Made by a program: the position numbers and the translations under genes | Notes under the pieces: model-generated | What the model saw: the letters and a program-made list of their open reading frames with translations, nothing else | Databases searched by the model: none | Told to the model about the DNA's origin: nothing | Shown here: positions 32,385 to 43,893 of the stretch, one piece after another | Layout: each line of letters opens with the position of its first letter | How positions within the stretch are numbered: position 1 is the stretch's first letter | Assembly: GCA_013368445.1 (NCBI GenBank) | Contig: JAACJO010000024.1 | Coordinates: forward strand, 124,001 to 188,000 | Reading direction: 5' to 3' | Origin: Leucocoprinus leucothites | Lineage: Eukaryota > Basidiomycota > Agaricomycetes > Agaricales > Agaricaceae | Length of the DNA: 64,000 bases

Positions 32385-35300
32385 ATGAGATGGCCAAGAA
32401 GTCAAAATCATTCAGGTGAGAATTGAAAGACGAAGAGGGAGAATAGGCTGAGCCTGATGGTTCGGAGGCTGCAAAGGAAGGAAAGTCATCAGTTCATCAA
32501 CAGGGTAGTTCATCTCCTGTATACTTGTATCCTTCTGTCTAACTTCTTTTGACAGACAATATCTGCCAAGATGGAAATGTTCCCAGCCGATCTTTTGAAG
32601 ATGATCCAAATTGAGATACTCACTCATGAGTATGATGAGGAAGTCAACCACCCATGTATGGGCTGTAACACCAAGCTTGGTCAGAACCTTGCAAGAAGAC
32701 AAGAACACTGTGATCAGCATCCTGCTCATTATTACTGCCTGGAATGCTTCCATTCCAGACCTGTCTGCTTTTCATGTATCAAGGAGCAGCACATCAAACA
32801 CCCATTCCATTGCATCCAGAAGTGGACAGGAACCTATTTTGCAAAAGTGTCCCTCCATGACCTCAATTTTGCCATTTACTTGGGACACAATGGTAATGCT
32901 TGCCTGATGAATACAGGGTCCACGGTGGATTTCACCATTGTGCACACCAATGGAATCCATGATCAGCACATTGGCTTTTGCATTTGCTCTCCACAGGAGG
33001 ATGACACCTACAACCATCTACTCCAACTCATATGTCACAGACTTTTTCCTCCTATGTCAAAGAACCCTCACACAGCATTTACCTTCCAAGTTCTTGAGGA
33101 TTTCCATCACCATTCCCTTAGTGCAAAAAGCTCAGCATATGACTACTATGAGACTTTGAAGATGCATACCAATGCTGCCTTCCCACATCATGTTAAGGTA
33201 TGTCTCCTTGAAGAATGATCTTTGTCCTCTCCTCCTCATATGAACTAGGATCATTATCCTGCAATGTTAATTGCTATGCAGCTCTGGCACCACTTATCAT
33301 TATGACAGTGGACAGGTCAAGAGCATGGGATTGACTCAATTCTGTCCCACTGATGTCCAAACTCTCTTGTGGTTCGCTGCCCAGCATGTCCCAAGATTGG
33401 ATTCAATGTTGAAAAAGAGGAAATATCTCTTGCTTCCAAAGATGATATGTGAGTGATAGTCTATTGCTTGAACCCCCTGATCTAACTTTTGTGTAGGCAT
33501 ATCTATACCTTGTTCATTTCTGCTGATGGAAATTTTTGTCTCCAGCACAAGTAGAAGAATGACAACCCCAATGATATTGCCTTGAATGCAGGCAATGCTT
33601 ACTATGTTGAGAGTGCCACTTACAAAACACATATGAAACAAGTTGAGAAGTCAAATGATGTTTGTATTCTATCCTTCATTATATATATCAGTTGGACTCA
33701 ACCAATCCCAGAAAACTACCTGTTCAAAATTGAAGGTAGTTCACCAACAAGATTGTGCCAAGTTCAAGGACATGGCTGTTTTGGGAGTTGTAGGAATTCA
33801 GTGTCTTTGGCATCAGACCTGGCTGGCTCAGGGGATGGTCGACCTTGTCAAGGGAGAGGCATGAGTTTATGTGGTCCCTCCTTCAATATGAGACTAATTC
33901 ATTGTAGTTTTGCCAGGACAGATTACACACTTGTTCATGCTCTTGGGTGGAAGCTGTGAAGTATCCCTGGATCCTGCTAAGCTATGACGTCTGGTGCCAG
34001 TATAGCATCAATATTGAAGACTGCTTTTCTAAATATTATAAACTGCTTGTACAAACCATCAAGGACATGAAGGATGCAATTCCCAAGATGCATGTGTGAG
34101 GTCACAATATACAATGTCAGATCCATCATTTGTTTTATTATAAGCCACACACTGGCATGTTGTGCAGTGAAGGGATAGAAAGCACATGGTCCAAGCAAAA
34201 CTATGTGGCAGATTCAATGAAAGAATTAAATGAGGGTCATCATCACAATTTGTTGGATGATTTCAATGGATATTGGAACTGGTGTAAAACAGTTCAAATT
34301 GGTATGCTAATCCTTGACCCCCATGGTAGTTACTGACTATCATTAGGGTGTTCCTTGGGTCAGCAGGCTAAGCAATGGTGCAATGAGCTTCAACAGCAGC
34401 AAAAAGTGTTTGATGGCTTCTCATAGGCCATGCCAAAACAAATTATTAATGAGTGGCAGTCTCACATGGATGCAGTGAAATCCAACCCCTCATTGTTTGA
34501 GGTCAAAGACCAAGGTTTGTCTTCTTATCTCATTATATACTCAGTCTGATCCAGTGCCAGTGCCCTCGCAGGTCAAGGCATACATGGAGCTTGTTGAAGC
34601 AGAGTTGGACCAAGACTTTGGCATCACCAATCTAGTTCTGGAGGGTTTAGAGCTTGAGGATATACTGTGCATTACTCAAAGTGTTTTCTCCTTGTATCTA
34701 TGTTCATTCTGAGTGTGATCCTAGCTCAAACCAAGACCATAAAAGCCTCATGGTTGACGATGATGAGGACATCAAAGAGACTCCTTTGGTTGATCTGCTA
34801 TGTGGTTGGTGAGATCAACAGTTAGAGGTGTTCCCTCAGATTCGGCCTTTTCTCCCACCAATCAACAAGCTGAAGACTAACCTTTTCTTGCCCTCTGCAT
34901 TTTCAGCTGCTAAAGCTGAGATCCTCCTTCAAAGAGGTCATATTTTTGATGTACTTTGTGTGATACGTGATTGGATTCATCGTAGAGATCATATGCAGAT
35001 TTTGAGAAAGGTTGGGGGCTTGGGATATGATAGGAAAACTATTTGTGGAGCTAAAGCGGAGGTTGAAGAGCAGATATCATATCTCCTTGGGCATTATCAG
35101 AAGGTTTACAAGGTCCTCAAAAACCTGAATTCATTGGATGATTTGGCACCTTTAACCTATGAAGACCTTTGGGTAAAGAGTCCCTTTGAAACCCATCAGC
35201 CTGGTGGTTCATCAGAGCAGAATCCCTGGTATTGGTTTATTGGAAAGCCTCAGTCAACTACCCTTGATACTTGGATGGTTGAAGGTAAGCCCAATTTGTA

Positions 35301-35934
35301 TCAGCTGATTTCTACCTCAATATACATGGTTACAGTTGAGTGTGCATGTTGGTTTCATGAACGTGCACTCCTTGATTGTCTTCATGAAGAGCTTGATATC
35401 CTAAATGAAGAGTTTCATCATTCGAAGAAATCATTTACAAAAATGTGGATTGTATGGGAGCAAATGGCAAAGATGAATGAAGATAAGCAAGGACTTTCAG
35501 CATATGCTCATTGTCATGCAGCAATGTATGATCATATGGTGGCTGATATAGAGACAGAGTGGCAGGAGGCTTCACAGTGGCTGTCTACCAGGTGCAAAGC
35601 AAGGGAACAAACAGTGAGTCAAGCATTCAGCATTCATTCATTAGGCTTCAGGCATGCCATGACACTATATATTCACAGGTTTAATCATAATATATTGAAA
35701 TTAGTGATGGAAGGTGTCTTTGCCACACCAGGTACATATGTTATATTTATGAATACATGTGATATTTCTAGACTTAGTCTCAAAGTTGATCCTGTAGAAT
35801 GGGTGCACTGGATAGCTTGGGACCCTTGGCCCCTCTCGCTGTGGAGCAGGTCTGTTTTTCAAGTTCTATATAGTGATGCACTTGCTGTTAATCAGTTGTT
35901 CATTATCTCCCCGGCACCAAAAATTGGAGAATAA
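32385..35934 (+). pseudogene. KDZ transposase with CxC2-type cysteine cluster, decayed
   Basis: The N-terminal exon may start near 32384 (MAKKSKS). The ORF at 32571-33218 carries the CxC2-like cluster (YYCLECFHSRPVCFSCIKEQ, then HIKHPFHCIQKWTG) and the segment LHDLNFAIYLGHNGNACL. The KDZ transposase domain follows in broken frames: SGQVKSMGLTQFCP (33310), NPNDIALNAGNAYYVESATY (33565-33620), KFKDMAVLGVVGIQCLWH (33755), SYDVWCQYSINIEDCF (33985), and CSEGIESTWSKQN with a LLDDFNGYWNW block (34160-34275). The long ORF 34828-35934 holds the C-terminal helical part, with a probable intron near 35614. The family moves DNA by a DDE-type mechanism, and CxC2 is thought to bind DNA or chromatin. Several frameshifts and stops make it inactive. 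Terminal repeats were not found. Confidence 0.82.
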
Positions 35935-36269
35935 CACCATTATAGAAATGTTCCAAAATTATATATACACAACTCTGCTAATATGTAAGTCATTTGAACA
36001 ATAAAGGTTCATCAACAAATTAACTATGAATCTACTGACTGAGAAGCATAGGGTGAGTGTGAAAGGGGAGGGGAGGGCACTGTGAGGAATGTCATTGGCA
36101 TGGGTAAGCTTCATTTTGTTGGAGTAGCCATGTAGCTGGTGGTTGAGTTGTTAATGATGAGCATGGGTAATGTTACTTTTTGATGGAGTTAAACATGCTG
36201 ATAACACAGGGTTGTTGCTATGGCATTAGTTTTCAATAGATATAAGTGTGCTAGCTACTTTCAGATCCA
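35935..36269. other. 3' flank of KDZ gene
   Basis: AT-rich, with no coding signal. The terminal inverted repeat of the KDZ element could lie here but was not recognised. Confidence 0.25.
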
Positions 36270-36813
36270 AAAGTAAGTGCATGAGCAGTTGGCTACTCAC
36301 CTAGATATGATGGTGTTAATACTACCATTGAAAGACTTAATGACTGAGCTTTGTTCCCCACTACTGCTGCTTGAATCTTTGGCAATTGACACTGAATTTC
36401 ATTCCCCACTGTTGCCCCTGGAGGTCTCAATACTCAACACCAAATCTCATTCTCCATTGTTGCTGCTGGAAGGCTTGATGTCAATTATCAAGCCTGGTTC
36501 CTCCTCAATGTCCCTCCTCTATCTCCTGTCCCTAGCCACCATTGCTCCCACCACCCATGAAAATTGCATTGACCACTTTCATCTAATGCTCCTCAAAGAA
36601 TACATGGTTAGTGACATTCGCTATGCTTAATGTGTCCTGGTCACTCACCAGAGGCACTTTAAGATCTTCTTGAGGCTCTTGAGCCACACAAGCATTGTGC
36701 TTCTTGAGGAACTGGGGATATGTGGTGATGGTGGATACTGGAAGATGCCATTGACGTGGCTGGGCACAAAGAAGCTTGTTTCTTGGAAGGTGCAGAATTT
36801 CCAGGACCCCCAA
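36270..36813 (-). pseudogene. Ser/Gly-repeat gene fragment, unknown function
   Basis: On the minus strand, 36510-36290 encodes three degenerate units with SSxxGE cores ending in SFNGSINT, matching the plus-strand units at 1570-1745. Upstream of it, 36813-36583 is open and contains LKVPLVSDQDTLSIANVTNH. Together they look like a fragment of one repetitive gene. The function is unknown. Confidence 0.35.
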
Positions 36814-36879
36814 ACAAGGATCATGCTTACATCAACAAACAGTCAATGTGTGACAGACATTCTCAAGCTCACCATTGCT

Positions 36880-37560
36880 GATGGTAAAGAGGCAGAAACA
36901 TAGGTAGTGGACTAAAAGTGAAATTTATATATAACACCACACCACACACAACCACTAAACTATGTCGCTAACATGCTTTGCAAGTTTGTGGGGGAGTATT
37001 ACACAAGAGGAGAACATCCTCAATAGAAGAACCAATGGAATGACACAAGGGATATTGAGAGATTGGGGTCGAGATGAGAAGAGAATAGGGTTAATATGAG
37101 GAAAGTTTTGTAGCTACTGACAAGACAATGCTGCTCGAGAATAACTAGTTGATCCAACGGTGTTGCGATCCACCTTCTATAGGTCCTTAAGAATGAAATA
37201 CTTCGATATCGCAATGTATGAGCTCGCTACTCAACACCTGTATCTGACAGCTCTATGGAATACACCAGAAGGATACCCAACAGGTTCTGTGACTGTTGAT
37301 ATGTAGTCGATGCACTCAATAGTAATCTTTGTGATCAAACTTCACTCCCAACGTATAGGAATCTTGTAGAATAAGCTCGATTATATTGCTTTTGACTCGC
37401 TACTGGTCAAAGACCGAAGAGAAGACCACTTAATTGCATTCAAGAACATTAGATTATCGCTTTACACGACCTTCTAAGCATAGCTACAGCAGGTGGGGTT
37501 CCCTTTGCTGCACCATACACTCACAAGGCCCTTTTATATTGTTAGGAATGTCTAGAAAAG
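36880..37560. repeat. Unclassified repeat rptU, copy 2
   Basis: Matches rptU copy 3 at several points: TAAAGAGGCAGAAACAT (36884), CACTAAACTATG with GCAAGTTTGTGGGGGAG (36955-36995), GTCAAAGACCGAAG (37407), and AAGCATAGCTACAGCAGGTG with TTTTATATTG (37476-37542). The shared order over about 650 bp indicates one repeat type. Neither LTR termini nor a coding domain was identified. Confidence 0.45.
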
Positions 37561-37924
37561 GAATACAACTTGGTAACTACAAGCATCTAACCTGAATACA
37601 TTGTCCAATAGGAGAAATAGAGGAAATATTGTCCATTCACATGTCCTAGATAGGGATCTTGTGCCTGGTATGATTATGATGAAGTCATCGCTATGGTGTT
37701 TCTTTGGTTGTGTATTGTCCTGCTGGACTGCCACTGCGTTGCCACCGCTTATTATCACATGCTCTATAGGCTTATGGGGTCTGGTGACTGCCTCAACAAT
37801 GCTCCAGAGTGATCGCTACATTGTGGTGACAGATACTGACAGAGTAATCCTCGGAAGGGTTGATCGCTATTATATCAGCAAGGCTTGTGGTCTCTTCAAG
37901 AGTCTATTGTATGCTTAATGTAGT
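37561..37924. other. Left flank of Tc1 copy 2
   Basis: CpG-containing sequence with no recognised gene. The plus-strand frame 37601-37918 has no known motif. Confidence 0.25.
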
Positions 37925-37926
37925 TA

Positions 37927-39519
37927 CAGTGGCTCAAAAAACTGTCCCAATGTTTTCGCATTTTGGACATATTTGCTAATACCAGGGCAGATATATGGCC
38001 TAGCATCCCGAAAATATTCACACAGGTACCTTGACATATTGGGAGCATATATTCCCATTATCACATGACCTTGTCCATCAATGAATTAGTAATGAATTAT
38101 CGAAAATATCTACTCATTGGGACAGTTTTTTGACCTTCTGTTATCTACCTACTCAATACTTTGTATGACCTCCTCTTGCCCTGATAACTGCCTCAATCCT
38201 TCTGGGCATGCTTTCTATCAGCCTTTGGCACCTTTCTGCTGGAATCTTATTCCACTCCTCTACTAGCCTCTCCCACATTTCAAATACTCCCTTAGGTGGT
38301 CTTTCATATGCCTTCAGCTGGTCCTTCAGGTAGGTCCAGAGATGTTCAATGGGATTTAGGTCAGGGGATTGTGCAGGCCATGATAGAACTTGAATGTTGT
38401 TATCCACAAACTATTGTTGTCCCAGTTTTGAGGTGTGTTTTGGGTCATTATCCTGCTGGAATATCCTCTCCTCCTCCTCCATCTCCAACTTTTCAAAGCT
38501 TTCCACCACCCCATTGTCCAAAATCTCGCAGTATTTCACTACATCCATATTCCCTTGAACCCCAATCACCTTTCTTACCCCATTCCACCCCATACACCCC
38601 CACACCATCATGTTACTACCTCCTCCATGTTTGACAGTAGGGAGAGTCATCCAATCTGACAGTGGTTCCCCCCTCTCCTTCCAGGTATACACCTTTCCAT
38701 CTGACCCAATCCTGTTGATCTTTGTTTCATCTGTCCACAACACCCTCTTCCAGTCCTCCACTGTCCAATTCCTATGTTCATGTGCAAAGTCAAGGCATTC
38801 CTCACAATGTCACTTTTTGAGTAGAGGTCATTTGATCTTGGTTACAGAGCAAAATCCATTATCCTGAAGGGTATTTCTGACAGTTTGGGGCGTTACAGGG
38901 TCAGACAGAGTAGAGTTAATGAAATTTGTAGCCCCGACAGCATTATCTAGCTTTCCAGAGGTTATTTGGTGAATTATTGCTTTTTTATCATGAGGAGAAA
39001 GCTTGGAAGGATGTCCTCCCTTGTTGTTTTCCTTGTCCCCATCAACTTTTTTCTTGATCCTCCCAACAGTAGACTTGCCTAGACCAGTTTTATGTTCAAT
39101 ATGGCACAAGGAATAGCCATCTTTGAGAAGAGAAGTGACTTGGGAGTATTGGGTAGAGGAGATAGCTTTCATGATGTAGTGGCAGGAAGAAAGACAGTTG
39201 TAGCCATCTCAACATGTCAACCAAGGTCACATGATCTTGTTTATTACTCCCACACCTTCCCTGATGCTCCCCTGGCATGTTACAAGGTAGATACTGGGAG
39301 GCTGACAGGGGGTCAAAAAACTGTCCCAATGAGTAGATATTTTCGATAATTCATTAATAATTCATTGATGGACAAGGTCATGTGATCATGGGAATATATG
39401 CTCCCAATATGTCAAGGTACCTGTGTGAATATTTTCAGGATGCTAGGCCATATATCTGCCCTGGTATTAGCAAATATGTCCAAAATGCGAAAACATTGGG
39501 ACAGTTTTTTGAGCCACTG
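37927..39519 (-). mobile_element. Tc1/mariner element, copy 2 (full length, dead)
   Basis: 1593 bp, the same length as copy 1, flanked by TA at 37925-37926 and 39520-39521, with the same 208-bp terminal repeats and internal inverted motif. It is oriented opposite to copy 1. Many CpG sites of copy 1 are TpG or CpA here. Confidence 0.92.
38153..39172 (-). pseudogene. Tc1 transposase pseudogene, copy 2
   Basis: Collinear with the intact transposase at 16581-17600 and of the same length, but broken by stops. Two TGA codons lie near 38828-38813, where copy 1 has CGA (Arg). One TAG lies near 38408, where copy 1 has TGG in GQQWFVDNN. The WTDET, DNDPKH and SPDLNPIEHLW catalytic blocks remain. No frameshift is seen, so point mutation alone inactivated it, mostly at CpG. 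Confidence 0.9.
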
Positions 39520-39521
39520 TA

Positions 39522-39869
39522 TGCTCTTCAATAGCTTTTCCTGCTAATGATGGTAGCAAAGGTTAAAACTCTGTTCATGAGTACCTCATGGCTTGGTCAC
39601 TACTCCTTTATATTGAACACAAGGAGTTGAGATCATAGTTGATCATAGGATATGCTCACTATCGCGACTGCCAAATAGCGAAACCATTCCATAGTCACTA
39701 ATCCTTGGGACATCAATAGAGCCATAGCTACAGTTTTCACTCCCTCGCTACAGTTGTACTGGTCATGAGGGAGGTCTCTCAATAGTCTTATGCAGTATCT
39801 AGTAGCTTTGAGATGACCTTTTTGGATGGTATAGAACATCAAAATGTGTGTTTATAGGTTTATATGGAC
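39522..39869. other. Right flank of Tc1 copy 2
   Basis: No gene recognised. Continues the host sequence interrupted at 37926. Confidence 0.25.
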
Positions 39870-41085
39870 ATTGGCCATATCAATGGTGAAGAGGCAGAAA
39901 TGTGATTGTTAATGTAATAAAGGGAATGTAGTCAGATAGTGAATGATAGGTAATGTTAATAACAATAACAACCAACACTCCTAAACTCAATGCAAGTTCG
40001 TGGGAGGTTAATCAATAAAGAAAGATGTTTTGTGAAAGCGCAAAGATTGATAATGAAAAATAATGGGAGTTGTCTGTAGACCAGTTTGCAATGGAATGAC
40101 CAGTTTGCAAAAGACACTCGACAATCCCTGTTATGTGACACTGCACAACTACAAGTCCCTTAGAATGCAGAAGTGTAATAGTGTCAAGATTTGTGAAATG
40201 CTGGCGCTTACGAAGCACGTGAAAGTTACAGAGAGGTCAGTCGTTGGCTTCAGCATATGTGCTGCGCCCTTCCGATATTGCATCGACCGATTTGGTCTAC
40301 AAGGAAGATGACAGACAGTGTGAATTGGAATTCAACACTGAAGGAATAATGGACAGAGAATTCAGAGTGGAATCTTAGTCGATATTCAGAATGGTTAATA
40401 CATGAGCTAGTAATGACATATTTAAGATAACGCGAAATTGGACAAATAACATGTAAATATCACAAAACTCACAATGCAACAATAAATGAATAAACAGATA
40501 AACAAAAAGTAAATAGACAATGACAAATGCGATGCAACAGAGAACAACAAACATAAATGGAATGGTGGAAACGAATATGAGTGCAAATGAAAGGATGATA
40601 GAATGATGAGTGGAGACAGGCTGCGAAATATTTATAGAAATGATAGATAATGAAAAATCGTGGGAATCGGAAATCGAAAAAATAGTCGGAGATCAAATTG
40701 GAGAGGTTGTGATCGCAGATTGTGACAAATAGACCAGTATTTGTGAATTATCACCTTTGCTAACACTTAGCACTATCACAATACAACTGACACTGACTAG
40801 CACCACTCCTGGATACTAGATGCAATATACAGCTTATAAGTCTTTTCCAGACTTCTTCACACTCTGAACTTATATGAATCTCACGGTAATGTTCTTTCTT
40901 GAAAGGTGTTTTCCAATTCTTTAATGGTCTATGACCGAAGGGCACTCAATACACTTTTTACTACTCACTCAGATATGTCATGTGGGACAGTCTCTAAGCG
41001 TAGCCTTAGCAGGTGAGATTCCTTGCTAGACTATATGCTCGAGAAAGGTTTATATTGGTTTTGTGAAAGTACTAAAGGAGTAATT
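39870..41085. repeat. Unclassified repeat rptU, copy 3, split by solo LTR-B
   Basis: Shares ordered blocks with copy 2: AGAGGCAGAAATGTG (39890), CACTCCTAAACTCAATGC with AAGTTCGTGGGAGG (39976-40008), TCTATGACCGAAGGGCA (40927), CTAAGCGTAGCCTTAGCAGG (40996), and TTTATATTGG (41050). The solo LTR at 40182-40727 lies within it. No coding domain was identified. Confidence 0.45.
40182..40727. repeat. Solo LTR-B with TSD AATAG (best preserved copy)
   Basis: A 546-bp LTR, TGTCAAGATTTG...ATTGTGACA, with AATAG at 40177-40181 and 40728-40732. It retains more CpG than the other LTR-B copies (for example GGCGCTTACGAAGCACGTG), so it is the youngest of the four. On the minus strand a TATAAATA box lies near 40625, suggesting transcription in that sense. 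No coding remnant is attached. Confidence 0.9.
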
Positions 41086-42375
41086 ACATGAATGACATGT
41101 ACACATTGTTGATAATAAAAGGAGATTTATTGAAAGGTTGTCCAATAGGAGTATCTCTGGGTTTTCTTTGGGGTTTAAGTGCTGATGCATCCTTTCGCAA
41201 AGACATGCTTACTCCTGCTCCTCTGATATCATGAGATTCTCTATCACTGCTGATGGTTGTCTTATTCTGCGAAAGCCCATTCCTGACTATAACAATGTCT
41301 ACTAGTCAGTAGTCAAGTGCTGACACATCCTGTTAGTTTCCCCTAATCTGGTTCTATAATCAAGTGGGTCATTCAGTGTCCATGCAGAATTTCTCCATCT
41401 TTCATGAAAGGGTATACTTCTGCTGTAGTGATGTTAAAAAGATAGGACTTCTGTGAATGTGCACAAGTGCCTGTCTGGATCAGAAGGCTAAGTCTTTGAT
41501 CTCTGATTAGTTAGTCCATTATTGTTCTTTCAAGAAAGACTTTGACCGGATCAATACCCAGGTTACAGGCTAAGATCACAAAGGGTCATAGGGTACACAT
41601 CCCGACTGTGTTCACTAAGTCTCGACATCATCCTGTAGCCTCTTGTTACTCTTGATCATTAATGGTCATTTTGCGAATGTGCTGTGTTTTCACGAGTGAG
41701 TGTGTTACACTAGGGTCTTACAGTAGGGTTCCTTAATGTCTATACAGTCACCCAATATATTGACTATATCATCAAAATTAATGATTTCATGGCTAATGCG
41801 TTTGGGCCATAACAACAGGGCTTCTGAGAGGTAAGTCATGATGTTTCAACAGTCAGCAGCACTTTAACATTCCCATTAGAATTTTTTTTGTTGCTGAACT
41901 CACCAGAGAATCACATGTGTCAGCTCTTTATTCTACTTGTAGAACCTGTCAGGACACTGGCTAGCCTTACAAACCACCATCCAACCCCTCCTCCTATATA
42001 GAATTCCATGATTCCACCAAATGCCAACACCCCATACCATTTCTATTAGAGTAACACACTGCTGAACAAAGATATTTCAAGATTTTCAAGCCAAACAAGT
42101 CCCTGACTAACCACTTTGTCATCTCAGACTCTTGTTGACTCAAGGCCTTCCCACTCCATCTTCTCTTTATTCATGTCCTGGCTCAGTACATGCAAATATA
42201 TATATAATATTGTAATAGCTAGGCTGACAGTACAATCTGCCCTAATCATACATCTTCATCTCCCTTCTCTCCTAGTCACCCTCAACTCACTCAAGCACCA
42301 AAGCCCTATTCTGGGTTGAAGCCCTGGTAGTAGATAGTTGCTACAACACTTGCATATCACACAAAAACCCTCTTC
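41086..42375. other. Gene-poor segment
   Basis: No gene recognised. A CTATATAGAATT motif near 41994 and an (AT)n-like run near 42197 are the only visible sequence features. A short satellite-like piece begins at 42378. Confidence 0.3.
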
Positions 42376-42415
42376 GCTACACTCAGTCATCTTAAATCTG
42401 GATCACATCTTAACA

Positions 42416-42768
42416 GATCACATCTTATATAGTTTGATTAGTGTTAAAGAAGCTGTATGCTTCTTTTTAATTAGAAGCTGTTAACCCTAATTAATACTAG
42501 ATACAGATTGTATTGTATATAGGTTTTCAACATCTACCAAGGAGAAACTATTATTTCTACTTGGGTAGGTAAAGACTCAATATGAGCCTTTATCTACACA
42601 AAGTTGAATTCAAGTCTTTAAGCTCTCAAATCTAAGTCTTATAATCACTATACTACAACTCTAACTTAGTAAATGACTTTGTCACTTACCAAGAAGGAGT
42701 CCCCTTTGATAGGATCAATCTGATACTTATTGCACTAGCTTAGGACCAGGCTGGTGTTAACTATATCA
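42416..42768 (+). repeat. LTR-A fragment, inverted and degenerate
   Basis: Reverse complement of part of LTR-A: it contains the hairpin (CTACCAAGGAGAAAC...), the AGGAGTCCCCTTTGATAGGA block and the end GGACCAGGCTGGTGTTA. The distal half of the LTR is missing. It is strongly CpG-depleted and has scattered small changes, so it is old. Confidence 0.7.
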
Positions 42769-42773
42769 CAATC

Positions 42774-42993
42774 TGTTAAGCATACAAACACTATAGATAC
42801 AGGAGCCAATGTCTGAGACTGGATGGACAGAGGTAGGGCAGGGTTAAGACAGGAGCCAGGCATTGAATGTGGGAGCAGGTTGTGGCCTCAACTTATATAT
42901 TGTGCTGACTACTGAAACTTGACCCAAATTTCAGACAAGGTAGAGAAAGAGCAGAGGATGATAGAGAGCAGATGTAAAGCTGATATGCTTTAC
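42774..42993 (-). repeat. LTR-C fragment, CpG-depleted
   Basis: Begins TGTTAAGCATAC and aligns with LTR-C at 26136 for about 220 bp. Positions that are CG in the 26136 copy are CA or TG here (for example GCAAACGCTACGG becomes ACAAACACTATAG). The 3' half is absent. Confidence 0.7.
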
Positions 42994-43293
42994 TGTAATT
43001 TATATATGTGATCTTATGTTCATGCCAGATAGTTCAATCCCGGTGTATAGGGTAAACTACATAGACAAACAGTAAAAGATCAGTTATTCCTTTGATCAAC
43101 TGATAACTAATTTATATACTATCATATTACATAACATGATGAGGCTATAGGCATGTTGTACAAACAAGATCATTGGCATCAATTGCTGGTGATGGGAGAT
43201 CAAGTCTGTCTGATGACAGACTTAGTGATAGTTAAGTGAATTCTGATTCATCAGACTTCATTATAGTAAAGTATAAGGGTGTATACCCTTACA
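42994..43293 (-). repeat. Possible 300-bp LTR preceded by purine tract
   Basis: Interval TGTAATTTAT...CCCTTACA with inverted TGTAA/TTACA ends. On the minus strand it is directly preceded by CAATGGGGGATG, a polypurine-like tract. This fits the 3' LTR of a retroelement read on the minus strand, possibly Ty1/copia. No matching LTR or TSD was found. Confidence 0.35.
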
Positions 43294-43885
43294 CATCCCC
43301 CATTGAGACTGAATTCACAGTCTAAGAACAGAACAATAAGGAATAAGTGATAGGTAAAGGCTGAGTGATAAAGATCACTCAGCCATCAAAGGTCAATATT
43401 TGTGGACTATTCATAGTATAGTCCAGCGTGGTAGGTTAGTCCATAGGTTGATTAGTGTTCAGTTGTTACACTGAATTGTGATACAGAAGAGTCATATTCT
43501 GAAACATGAGATACAGAGGATCATCCAAAGGACTAGAAAGGTTTTTATACCTTTTATTAATTATATGAGCTGAGTAATAAATGATTACTTGGTGATTAAT
43601 GACTTGTGGTCTACAAGTGGAGTTGAGTGATAAATGATCACTTGACTGCTCAGATCTAAAAAATAGTTGAATAATAATAAACAATTATTTAATGGCATGA
43701 TAATTTCTATTTTGAGTTTGAGTAATTATATTACTTGACCTGATTGGTCTTCTAGGCACCCCAGGAGAGAGTGCTCTAGGTGTCTCATTGCCACTATTAG
43801 ACATGTGGCCTTCAACAGGTGGCATATCTTCCTTGGGTATAGGACTAGTGGGTTCACTAGGCCCAGAAGATGTTGGAGATGTGGG
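43294..43885 (-). other. Possible coding remnant interrupted by the hAT element
   Basis: On the minus strand 43893-43740, together with the sequence right of the hAT element (47086-47100), gives an open Ser/Pro-rich stretch (ESPTSPTSSGPSEPTSPIPK, then SPGVPRRPIR). It could be an inter-domain linker of a retroelement polyprotein. The identity is uncertain. Confidence 0.25.
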
Positions 43886-43893
43886 AGACTCAG

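Noticed and set aside
42994..43885. A complete Ty1/copia element
   Set aside because: Only a possible 300-bp LTR and purine tract are visible. No integrase, RT or RNase H motif of the copia type was found between here and the hAT element.
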